Of a stretch of DNA of 13,148 bases, positions 1-6,724 are shown one piece after another. Position 1 is the first letter of the stretch, and each line of letters starts with the position of its first letter. A program made the translations under genes and the position numbers. Where the stretch lies: assembly GCA_030630315.1 (NCBI GenBank), contig DAOVNI010000012.1, positions 1 through 13,148 on the forward strand, given 5' to 3'. The notes below the pieces were generated by a model. That model saw only the letters and a program-made list of their open reading frames with translations. It did no database searches and was not told the DNA's origin. The stretch is from Phycisphaerae bacterium. Lineage in GTDB: Bacteria > Planctomycetota > Phycisphaerae > Sedimentisphaerales > Anaerobacaceae.

Positions 1-189
1 ACATTTATAATCATCATAGAATTTTGACTTAAACTGGCTCTGGTTCAGGTTGTGTATTTGCCGGGTGAAATCTTCTCCAAGTACCGCTATGCCTCCATAT
101 TCGGTTCCCAGATGCGAATGATAATCTGTTCCATAGAAAAGAGTTTCTGCGCAATTTCCCTTCGAGGCTACTCCAAAAATGCCACTCAT
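1..189 (-). CDS. PurF-like class II glutamine amidotransferase paralog, N-terminus only (runs off left edge)
   Basis: Reading the minus strand from the ATG at 187-189 gives 63 open codons to the window edge. The product begins MSGIFGVASKGNCAETLFYG and continues with DYHSHLGTEYGGIAVLGED and RQIHNLNQ. This matches the N-terminal Ntn-type glutaminase fold of amidophosphoribosyltransferase-like proteins, in particular the second PurF-like paralog with a GTDYHSHLGT stretch found in some bacteria (from memory). A strong Shine-Dalgarno (AAAGGAGG) sits about 6 nt upstream and fixes the start. Position 2, the N-terminal nucleophile Cys in canonical PurF (MCGI...), is Ser here, so glutamine hydrolysis is doubtful. 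The gene follows purM by 80 bp on the same strand and is probably part of the purF-purM transcript. The phosphoribosyltransferase half lies outside the window, so the exact role is unknown. Confidence 0.82.
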   Translation of the reverse strand, partial: MSGIFGVASKGNCAETLFYGTDYHSHLGTEYGGIAVLGEDFTRQIHNLNQSQFKSKFYDDYKC

Positions 190-234
190 AATTTGCCTCC
201 TTTGCGATATATTCGATATTTCCCTTATCGAACG

Positions 235-252
235 CTTAGCGGCACTGCTAAG
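235..252. repeat. Small inverted repeat between purM and the PurF-like paralog
   Basis: CTTAGC (235-240) and GCTAAG (247-252) form a 6-bp perfect stem with a 6-nt loop, 17 bp past the purM stop and before the paralog's Shine-Dalgarno. No T-tract follows, so it is not a convincing terminator. It could be a weak processing or attenuation structure, or chance. Confidence 0.25.
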
Positions 253-269
253 TCCCTCGGTTTTCACTA

Positions 270-1337
270 CTATTTAAGAATTACTTTACCGGTCCCGGTT
301 GTGATTCTGCCTATCTTATGAACCTGCTCACCATATCTTGTCAGCTTTTTTGCTATCGAATCGGCAAAGTCCTCAGCCACTATCAATACGAACCCTATCC
401 CCATATTGAAGACTCTGAACATCTCGTCCTCTTCGACAGGGCCTGTCTTTTGCAGAAACGTAAATATCTTCTGCTTTGGCCAGCTCGTTTTTTTTATAAC
501 TGCATTACAATCTTTCGGCAGCACTCGTGGAATATTTCCCGGCAGACCACCGCCGGTAATGTGTGCCATTCCGTGGACGACTCGCTTGACCTTATATTGT
601 GATAACAGTTTTACTATTGCTCGAACGTAAATTCGCGTCGGTTCCAGCAGTGTATCGCCCAGCGCAGCCCCGTCGAGTTCATCCGGCGTGTCGGCCATTT
701 CAAGGGCGGCTTTCTTAAAACAGATATTGCGAACGAGCGAGTATCCGTTACTGTGCAGCCCGCTTGAGGCCAGGCCGAGAATATAGTCGCCGGGTCTTAT
801 GTTTTTTCCGGTGATGATTTTTTTTCGCTCGACTACCCCGACGGCGAATCCGGCCATATCGAAATCGTCCTTTCGGTAGGTATCGGGCATTTCAGCGGTT
901 TCCCCGGCGATTAGCGCGCAGTCAGCCAGTCGGCACCCGGCCGCAACGCCTTTTACCAGCTCGGTGATTACTTTCGGCTCCAGCTTATTCACCGCCAGAT
1001 AATCGAGGAAAAACAGCGGCTCAGCGCCCTGAACAAGCATATCATTGACGTTCATTGCCACTAAATCAATGCCTACGGTGTCAAACTTTTTTATTTTGCT
1101 CGCGAGTTGAACTTTGCTGCCCACGCCATCGGTGCAGGCCACGAGGACAGGGTTCTTATAGTTTTTCTTGAAGAGTCTTTCGTCGTAGTCAAGCCGAAAC
1201 ATCCCCGCAAATCCATTTTTGGTCTCGATAACCCGCGGCCCGAATGTACTGGCAACGCAGGAGTAGATTTGCCGAACCATCTCGTCGTTGGCATCGATAC
1301 TCACGCCGGACTGTTCGTAGCTGATGTATTTACTCAT
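270..1337 (-). CDS. purM: Phosphoribosylformylglycinamidine cyclo-ligase (AIR synthetase)
   Basis: This cytoplasmic enzyme closes the imidazole ring in de novo purine synthesis, converting FGAM plus ATP to AIR. The product is 355 aa, close to the usual ~345. PurM signatures appear in order: ACTDGVGSK (about 67-75), DLVAMNVNDMLVQGAEPLFF (about 91-110), LIAGETAEMPDTY (about 142-154), GLASSGLHSNGYSLVR (about 188-203) and HITGGGLPGNIPRVLP (about 259-274). These form the ATP/substrate site of the PurM/PurL/SelD-type fold. The start ATG lies 8 nt inside the end of purF (overlap ATGAGTAA), which implies translational coupling. A start further upstream would lengthen the overlap and is unnecessary. 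The next gene on the strand is a PurF-like paralog. I see no missing key residue. Confidence 0.97.
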   Translation of the reverse strand: MSKYISYEQSGVSIDANDEMVRQIYSCVASTFGPRVIETKNGFAGMFRLDYDERLFKKNYKNPVLVACTDGVGSKVQLASKIKKFDTVGIDLVAMNVNDMLVQGAEPLFFLDYLAVNKLEPKVITELVKGVAAGCRLADCALIAGETAEMPDTYRKDDFDMAGFAVGVVERKKIITGKNIRPGDYILGLASSGLHSNGYSLVRNICFKKAALEMADTPDELDGAALGDTLLEPTRIYVRAIVKLLSQYKVKRVVHGMAHITGGGLPGNIPRVLPKDCNAVIKKTSWPKQKIFTFLQKTGPVEEDEMFRVFNMGIGFVLIVAEDFADSIAKKLTRYGEQVHKIGRITTGTGKVILK

Positions 1338-2784
1338 CTATCTCGGTCTCGGACAAATCGTCAAACATCTGCATTTGACAATGTTCCGCAGCGAACTTGT
1401 TCACCGCAATATCTACCGGTATTCTGTATTTGCCGTTCCAGCAGGCGGTGCAATAGTGCTCTGCCGGTAAAACTGCACAGGACAGCAGCCCATCCAGTGA
1501 CATATAACCGACACTGTCCACTCCAAGAAAATCCTTGATTTGCTCGAAATCGCGATTATTTGCCAGCAGTTCTTCTTTGGTGGGAAAATCAACACCGTAA
1601 AAACAGGGAAACCTCAGTGGCGGACAGCTCACTCGCAGATGGATTTGCTTTGCGCCGGCTTGCCGTAATGCCCTCATCTTACCTCTTGTGGTTGTGCCCC
1701 GGACGATTGAATCGTCCACCACTACGATGCGCTTGCCGTCCACAATTTCTTTTACAACTGCCAGTTTGAGTTTAACCTCCAGTTCCCTCACTTTCTGGTC
1801 GGGCGAGATAAATGTCCTGCCTATGTAGTGGCTCCTGACAAATCCCATATCGAAAGGTATTTTGCTTTGCTCTGCGTATCCTATTGCCGCCGATGTCCCT
1901 GAGTCCGGCACCGGTACTACCACGTCTGCCTCGGCCGGCTGTTCTATCGCCAATTGCCTTCCGAGCTTTTTTCTAAGCTCGTGCACATTTTCACCAAAAA
2001 TGGTACTGTTTTGCTTGGCGAAATAGATGTGCTCGAAGATACAGTGGGCCGGCGTAACAGTGCCCGGCTTGACGAAAAATCTGCTGGAGAGACCCTTTTT
2101 ATCCAGCCGGACGATTTCGCCGGGTTCAACCTCACGAATAAACTTTGCTTCTATCGCATCGAAAGCGCAGGTCTCGCTGGCAATGACGTAACAGCCTTTT
2201 TCTGTTTGCCCAATGCATAGAGGCCTGATGCCGCAAGGGTCCCGGGCCGCCTCAATGCGGTCGGCAAACAAAAACAGCAGACAATATGCCCCCTGCAGAT
2301 GGTTCAATACGTGTGCCAGGGGGTCGGGATTACTGACGTGGGTCGGCTTGGCAAGCAAATGAGTAATTACTTCGGTATCGGTTGTCGATTTGAAGATACT
2401 GCCGTGTGCCTCATATTCGTCCCGTAGCAGTGCTGCATTTATAAGATTGCCGTTATGTGCCACCGCCACCTGCCCGCGTGAATACTCACTCAAAAGCGGC
2501 TGGCTGTTAATGGCGCGGCTTCCACCTGTCGTTGAATACCGCACGTGGCCGATCGCTATCGAATTAGACAATTTCGCCAAAATGTCCGAACCGCTGCGGA
2601 AAACCCTCCTTACCATACCCATACCTGTGTAACACCGGATAGATTCTCCATTGCTGGAGGCAATTCCTGCTGATTCCTGTCCGCGGTGCTGAAGGCTGTG
2701 TAAGCCGAAAAAGGTTTGTTGAACAGCTTCCACGTCACCAAAAATACCGAAGAGACCACAGTTTTCTTTTTTTTCTGAAGCCAC
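1330..2784 (-). CDS. purF: Amidophosphoribosyltransferase, Fe-S (Bacillus-type)
   Basis: PurF catalyses the first committed step of purine synthesis: PRPP plus glutamine gives 5-phosphoribosylamine. The N-terminal Ntn glutaminase domain carries the nucleophile Cys in ENCGLFGIFG after a short propeptide to be removed, with HRGQESAGI and HNGNL conserved. The C-terminal phosphoribosyltransferase domain carries the PRPP loop VVVDDSIVRGTT (about 354-365). Cysteines at about 248, 394, 445 and 448 (AHC, PCF, CTAC) match the four [4Fe-4S] ligands of B. subtilis PurF, so this is the oxygen-sensitive Fe-S type. There is no ATG. Either GTG (2782-2784) or the adjacent TTG (2785-2787) is used; an in-frame TAG lies four codons before the TTG. 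GTG is preferred because GAGGG then sits 4 nt upstream instead of 1 nt. The end overlaps purM by 8 nt. Confidence 0.95.
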   Translation of the reverse strand: MASEKKENCGLFGIFGDVEAVQQTFFGLHSLQHRGQESAGIASSNGESIRCYTGMGMVRRVFRSGSDILAKLSNSIAIGHVRYSTTGGSRAINSQPLLSEYSRGQVAVAHNGNLINAALLRDEYEAHGSIFKSTTDTEVITHLLAKPTHVSNPDPLAHVLNHLQGAYCLLFLFADRIEAARDPCGIRPLCIGQTEKGCYVIASETCAFDAIEAKFIREVEPGEIVRLDKKGLSSRFFVKPGTVTPAHCIFEHIYFAKQNSTIFGENVHELRKKLGRQLAIEQPAEADVVVPVPDSGTSAAIGYAEQSKIPFDMGFVRSHYIGRTFISPDQKVRELEVKLKLAVVKEIVDGKRIVVVDDSIVRGTTTRGKMRALRQAGAKQIHLRVSCPPLRFPCFYGVDFPTKEELLANNRDFEQIKDFLGVDSVGYMSLDGLLSCAVLPAEHYCTACWNGKYRIPVDIAVNKFAAEHCQMQMFDDLSETEIDE

Positions 2785-2838
2785 CAAACCCTCGCACTAA
2801 ATAATTGATTCGCAAGATTGAGAGCCAGCCAGAATAGT

Positions 2839-2867
2839 AGTTTAGTGAATTGGCCAAATCAAGTCAA
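2839..2867 (-). promoter_or_regulatory. Predicted sigma70-like promoter for purF-purM
   Basis: On the minus strand there is a -35 TTGACT (plus-strand 2862-2867), a 17-nt spacer and a -10 TAAACT (plus-strand 2839-2844). That is 5/6 and 4/6 matches to consensus, lying 55-83 bp upstream of the purF start. The -35 touches the inverted repeat at 2866-2885, so that repeat may serve as an operator. Prediction by eye only. Confidence 0.45.
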
Positions 2868-2895
2868 ATCCGTTAAGACGGATTTTTTTTTGACT
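2862..2895. terminator. Stem-loop with A/T tracts between the sugar-porter gene and purF
   Basis: AAATCCGT (2866-2873), loop TAAG, and ACGGATTT (2878-2885) form a perfect 8-bp stem. A run of T follows on the plus strand, and the outer AGTC/GACT (2862-2865/2892-2895) can also pair. In minus-strand transcripts it lies about 75 nt past the MFS stop codon, preceded by an A-tract and followed by TTTGACTTGATTT, a weak U-tract. It is plausibly the terminator of the URO-D/MFS operon. The perfect U-tract is on the plus strand, where no gene ends, so an operator role next to the purF -35 is an alternative. Confidence 0.5.
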
Positions 2896-2968
2896 CAGGA
2901 CACATAAATTAGGACCCACGCAGCTAACAATACGATTTATTCGTCGTCCTCGCCTATTGTACGGGGTC

Positions 2969-4336
2969 CTATTTGCAGGAAGCCGCAGAATGAGAACCCA
3001 TCCAGTGTTTTTCTATCTCTTCCAGCGTCTTGCCCTTGGTTTCCGGCAGGAAGAGCAGGACAAACACAAAAGCAACCGCACACATCGTCGCATATATTCC
3101 AAAGGTAACTGCACCATCGAGTTTTTCCAGCATAACCGGGAACGTCAGCGACACTAAAAAGCACGCTATCCACAGACAAACCGTAGCGATCGACATTGCT
3201 CGGCCACGGATACGCGTTGGGAATATCTCGCTCATAACAACCCAAACTACCGGCCCCATAGAGCACGCAAAGCAGGCAATATAGCCGAGTATGAACAGAA
3301 GCACCCAGGGGCCTTCAAATCTGCCGTAATGAAAAGCACCGCCCACAAGCGCAAGAAATATCCCCATTCCCGCTGAGCCAATCAACAAAAGCAACTTTCG
3401 TCCGAGCTTGTCAACAACCCATATTGCCACCAGCGTAAAGGTGAGGTTCACCACCCCAACGACTACCGTCTGCAGCAATGAGACATCGACTGCCGAGCCC
3501 GTGCTGGCAAATATCTTTGGAGCATAATAAAGAATAATGTTAATCCCTGTAACCTGCTGCAAAATCGCCAGTACCACACCGATTATCAGCACTATTTTCA
3601 TTCCCGGATGGAACAACATAGCAAGGGAGTTCTCTTCCTGAGTGATCGCATCTTTTATTTCAGCCATTTCCGCTTTTGCGTGTTCATATCCGCCCACTCT
3701 CGTTAAAATAGCCAGCCCTTCGTCCTCACGTCCCTGTTTGGCCAACCATCTCGGACTTTCAGGCACTGCTAAAAGAAGCAGCAGGAACACCACTGCCGGC
3801 AGTGTTTCCGAGCCGAACATCCATCTCCAGTTCGTATCGGGCACATCTGCCAGCAAAAAGCCCACGAAATATGCAACCAGCATACCGCCTATGATTGTAA
3901 GCTGATTGAGCGATACCAGCCGACCCCGAATCCGAGCTGGCGCTATCTCGGCTATATACATCGGCGACAGCATCGATGCCGCGCCGACACCAAGTCCACC
4001 GATAAACCTTGCGATGACCAATTCTGTCAGATTTCTCGGAATCGCAGAACCAATAGCCGACACCGCAAAGAGCACGGCACAAATTAAAAGCACTTTTTTC
4101 CTGCCGAACCTGTCACTTACAGTACCGGCAAAGCAAGCTCCGAATATGCACCCCACAAGCACGCTGCTTACGGTCAAGCCAAGCATTGCCTCCGATAGGG
4201 CGAAGTGCTTCGTAAGGAAGGGAATCGTTCCTGCAATTACCCCGGTATCATAGCCGAACAACAATCCCCCCAGGGCCGCCACGGCACAAACCAGGAACAC
4301 ATAGACTGTACTGCCTGAATCTTCCACCGCTTTCAT
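2969..4336 (-). CDS. MFS sugar porter family transporter (H+/sugar symporter-like)
   Basis: This is a 455-aa inner-membrane protein with about 12 hydrophobic segments, the usual size for the sugar porter family (XylE/GalP/AraE type). Family motifs appear in order: GYDTGVIAG (28-36), SDRFGRKK (74-81), PMYIAEIAPARIRG (125-138), PESPRWL (192-198), QQVTGINIILYYAP (260-273, including the QQ that contacts hexose in XylE), DKLGRK (309-314), GPVVWVVMSEIFPTRIRG (361-378) and PETKGKTLEEIE (431-442). The ATG at 4334-4336 has AAAGGGA a few nt upstream and begins 10 bp after the stop of the URO-D gene. A start further upstream would only read antisense-like sequence over that gene. Co-transcription with the URO-D protein is likely. 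The actual sugar cannot be read from the sequence; a pentose, hexose or inositol is typical of the family. Confidence 0.93.
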   Translation of the reverse strand: MKAVEDSGSTVYVFLVCAVAALGGLLFGYDTGVIAGTIPFLTKHFALSEAMLGLTVSSVLVGCIFGACFAGTVSDRFGRKKVLLICAVLFAVSAIGSAIPRNLTELVIARFIGGLGVGAASMLSPMYIAEIAPARIRGRLVSLNQLTIIGGMLVAYFVGFLLADVPDTNWRWMFGSETLPAVVFLLLLLAVPESPRWLAKQGREDEGLAILTRVGGYEHAKAEMAEIKDAITQEENSLAMLFHPGMKIVLIIGVVLAILQQVTGINIILYYAPKIFASTGSAVDVSLLQTVVVGVVNLTFTLVAIWVVDKLGRKLLLLIGSAGMGIFLALVGGAFHYGRFEGPWVLLFILGYIACFACSMGPVVWVVMSEIFPTRIRGRAMSIATVCLWIACFLVSLTFPVMLEKLDGAVTFGIYATMCAVAFVFVLLFLPETKGKTLEEIEKHWMGSHSAASCK

Positions 4337-4346
4337 TGGGTCCCTT

Positions 4347-5639
4347 TCACAACTTTCTGCCCAAGGCCTCGAACATAGCCAGCAGATTTTCAATGGGTGT
4401 ATTGCACTGAATATTGTGAACTGTATTAAAGACATAACCATTCTTCTGGCTGAATATCCGCACCCGCTCGGCGACCTGCCGGCACACCTCATCGGGCTTG
4501 CCAAACGGAAGCGTCTGTTGTGTATCCACGCCGCCGCCCCAGAAAACTATCCTGCCGCCATATTTATCAACCAGAAGTTGTGGGTCCATACCCTTCGCCG
4601 AGGTCTGAATGGGATTTAGAATGTCGAATCCGGCTTCGATGAATCCCTCAATAAGCGGCTCACAGCCCCCGCAGCAGTGCTTCATCGTCTTCCATTCGGT
4701 ATGGGCGTGAATCCAGTCGTTGAGTTTCTTGCTGAACGGCAAATAAAGTTCCCGGTAACCTTGCGGACTGCAGAACAGCGTATTCTGCGCCGCCAGGTCA
4801 GCGCCGTCCAGAAATAAAAGATGCACTTTGTTGCCCACCGCCTGGTAAATCCGCTCAAGATTCTTAATCACTATTTCCGCCTGACCCGCAAAGACCTCTT
4901 TAATATATTCTTTTCGCGACACCGTACTGATATACCATTCTTCAATATCACGAATCCCCTTCGGCTTCTTCATCCACGGTGCCGGCACAAGCGCTATATC
5001 ACCGAAGGCCGTCCCCGGAAATCCCGCTGCAATCGCAAGGTCGGTATTGTTATAAAGCTCACTTGCCTGCTGCTCATAGATTTTCAAATCTTCATCACTG
5101 ATGGGCGTAAACTCTTCGAGATTATCAGCCGGATTTAACGTAGAGTCGTTAATGGGGCTTTGGCGAATAATCGAGTCAAAATAGAACCCACCTTTGGGCA
5201 TACGGGCTGAAGCCGGCACTGATTTATCGCCTTGTGGGTACATTAGTATGTCTCCATTTGGTTCCGGCTCGGTATTAAACTTGCCGCCAACCAGCACATC
5301 TGTACCGTCAAAGGTTCGCCACGGCTTCCAGTCCGCATTCTCGAAGCCAAAAAAGTTCTTTGGCCCCGGCAGATTAACGACATCGATACCGAGTGCCTCC
5401 CGCAGGTCAGCCGCAACTTCGCCAAGCATTTGATAAGGCTCGATGACTTTTACCGGCTTATCCAGACCAAGCGCCTCTCGCAGCTTCGCTATAACACTAA
5501 CGTGAGCCCCACTGCAGGGCGTACCGCCCAAATCCACAGGGACGCAGTCCACTTTTTTGTAGGCCAGTGCCCTCAGCACGCGCTCTCTGCCGGTCATGGT
5601 ATCTTCTGTATTAGCTCTGTCACCAGAGTGGGTATTCAT
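4347..5639 (-). CDS. Uroporphyrinogen decarboxylase (URO-D) family protein, probably not haem pathway
   Basis: The 430-aa product starts with MNTHSGDRANTEDTMTGRER; the ATG at 5637-5639 has AGGAG 6 nt upstream. The TGRERVLRALAYKKVDCVPVDLGG opening is typical of the URO-D superfamily branch (COG0407: MtaA/CmuA-like methyltransferases and uncharacterised relatives). HCCGG (H321, C323) fits the HxCG metal-ligand motif of corrinoid-type methyltransferases of this superfamily. GGGVDTQQTLPFG and VHNIQCNTPIENLLAMFE (about 403-424) are the usual C-terminal family blocks. At 430 aa it is longer than HemE (~350) and sits next to a sugar porter, not haem genes. I infer a role in catabolism or methyl transfer linked to the imported substrate. 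No corrinoid protein is adjacent, so the reaction is unknown. Confidence 0.85.
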   Translation of the reverse strand: MNTHSGDRANTEDTMTGRERVLRALAYKKVDCVPVDLGGTPCSGAHVSVIAKLREALGLDKPVKVIEPYQMLGEVAADLREALGIDVVNLPGPKNFFGFENADWKPWRTFDGTDVLVGGKFNTEPEPNGDILMYPQGDKSVPASARMPKGGFYFDSIIRQSPINDSTLNPADNLEEFTPISDEDLKIYEQQASELYNNTDLAIAAGFPGTAFGDIALVPAPWMKKPKGIRDIEEWYISTVSRKEYIKEVFAGQAEIVIKNLERIYQAVGNKVHLLFLDGADLAAQNTLFCSPQGYRELYLPFSKKLNDWIHAHTEWKTMKHCCGGCEPLIEGFIEAGFDILNPIQTSAKGMDPQLLVDKYGGRIVFWGGGVDTQQTLPFGKPDEVCRQVAERVRIFSQKNGYVFNTVHNIQCNTPIENLLAMFEALGRKL

Positions 5640-5700
5640 AAGAATCTCCTGTAGCAAACGATTTTCGATTGGTAATTGGTAATCGACAATTTCTTGCCGT

Positions 5701-5729
5701 ATTCTATCACTTCATTAGCAGAATTACAA
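5701..5729 (-). promoter_or_regulatory. Predicted promoter of the URO-D/MFS operon
   Basis: On the minus strand there is a -35 TTGTAA (plus-strand 5724-5729), exactly 17 nt, then a -10 TAGAAT (plus-strand 5701-5706). That is 4/6 and 5/6 matches to sigma70 consensus. It would give a 5' leader of roughly 55 nt before the ATG at 5639. It sits in the 203-bp gap after nagB, so this operon probably has its own promoter. Prediction by eye. Confidence 0.5.
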
Positions 5730-5842
5730 ACAATTAGCTACACAAGCCAACATTGAAAGAAGAAGAAGCAATTGGCAAAAGCGACCGAAGAATGTCCATC
5801 GGCAAAGGATGGCGTGAAATTGCCCGACTACAAAACCAGTAG

Positions 5843-6694
5843 CTATTTTAAGAGGGTGGCCGGGTCGAGATTAGCTGCTTCTATGTCCTTGAAATATTTA
5901 GCCGTGCCGACCTTCAACTCAATCGTAGCTTCTTCGTCACAGACGATAATGCCCTTGGGGTGCATTTGAAGGGAACTGATTGTCCACATATGATTTACGC
6001 CCTCTTCGATGGCGTGCCGTAATGCACGGGCCTTGTTATGGCCGTTGACAATAATAAGGACTTCCTTAGCATCCAGAACAGTCCCTACGCCTACGGTTAA
6101 AGCAGTTTTGGGCACCTTATTAATGTCGCCGTCAAAAAACCGTGAATTGGCAACGATGGTATCGTAAGTCAGTGTCTTGATGCGTGTCCTCGACGACAGT
6201 GACGAGCCTGGCTCATTAAACGCTATGTGACCATCAGGCCCTATACCGCCGACAAAAAGCTTGACGCCGCCCGCCTTTTTTATTTTTTCTTCATAGCTCG
6301 CACATTCAGCTTCCAGGTCTTTGGCATTGCCGTTGAGAATGTTGATATTGTCTTTTTGAATATCTATATGGCTGAAAAGATACTTATTCATAAATGAATG
6401 GTAGCTTTCAGGGTGGTCCTCGGGAAGATTCACATATTCATCCATATTAAAGGTAACAACATTCTTGAACGAAACCACCCCTGTCTTGTGAAGCTCCACC
6501 AGTTCGTTGTACACCCCTATCGGTGAAGAGCCTGTTGGAAGGCCCAGCACAAAAGGTGTGTCATCCGGTCCGGCAAATTGCCGGACATCGACGGATTTCG
6601 AGCCGGTCGGGCCAAATTCATTTATCTTTTTGGCAACGTAGTTGGCGGCCCATTTGGCGGCTAATTCATAATTGGGTTCAATTATTACTCTCAT
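5843..6694 (-). CDS. nagB: Glucosamine-6-phosphate deaminase
   Basis: NagB converts glucosamine-6-phosphate to fructose-6-phosphate and ammonia, the last step of GlcNAc catabolism, in the cytoplasm. The 283-aa product is collinear with NagB throughout: [14 protein letters not shown] (49-62, phosphate loop), TFNMDEYV (81-88, D85 equals the catalytic Asp72 of E. coli), [31 protein letters not shown] (152-173, catalytic His156), [11 protein letters not shown] and [14 protein letters not shown]. It resembles Bacteroides NagB most closely by eye. About 14 extra residues ([14 protein letters not shown] region, 32-45) lie before the phosphate loop relative to E. coli. A TAAGGAG Shine-Dalgarno supports the ATG at 6694. 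It follows the DUF4954 gene by 30 bp and is almost certainly co-transcribed with it. Confidence 0.97.
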   Translation of the reverse strand: MRVIIEPNYELAAKWAANYVAKKINEFGPTGSKSVDVRQFAGPDDTPFVLGLPTGSSPIGVYNELVELHKTGVVSFKNVVTFNMDEYVNLPEDHPESYHSFMNKYLFSHIDIQKDNINILNGNAKDLEAECASYEEKIKKAGGVKLFVGGIGPDGHIAFNEPGSSLSSRTRIKTLTYDTIVANSRFFDGDINKVPKTALTVGVGTVLDAKEVLIIVNGHNKARALRHAIEEGVNHMWTISSLQMHPKGIIVCDEEATIELKVGTAKYFKDIEAANLDPATLLK

Positions 6695-6724
6695 AAACGA
6701 CTCCTTACTTGAATGCGATTTGTG

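Noticed and set aside
1107..1538. Plus-strand open frame over purM/purF (143 codons)
   Set aside because: It is antisense to two well-conserved genes and its product resembles no family.
2937..3266. Minus-strand 109-codon frame ending at 2937
   Set aside because: It is an out-of-frame reading of the MFS gene's 3' part; the sugar porter frame carries all the motifs.
4337..4504. N-terminal extension of the MFS transporter
   Set aside because: The extension reads antisense-like sequence over the URO-D gene end; the ATG at 4336 has a good Shine-Dalgarno and begins a typical sugar porter N-terminus.
5772..5969. Plus-strand 65-codon open frame between URO-D and nagB
   Set aside because: It runs antisense into the conserved nagB C-terminus and has no family resemblance.
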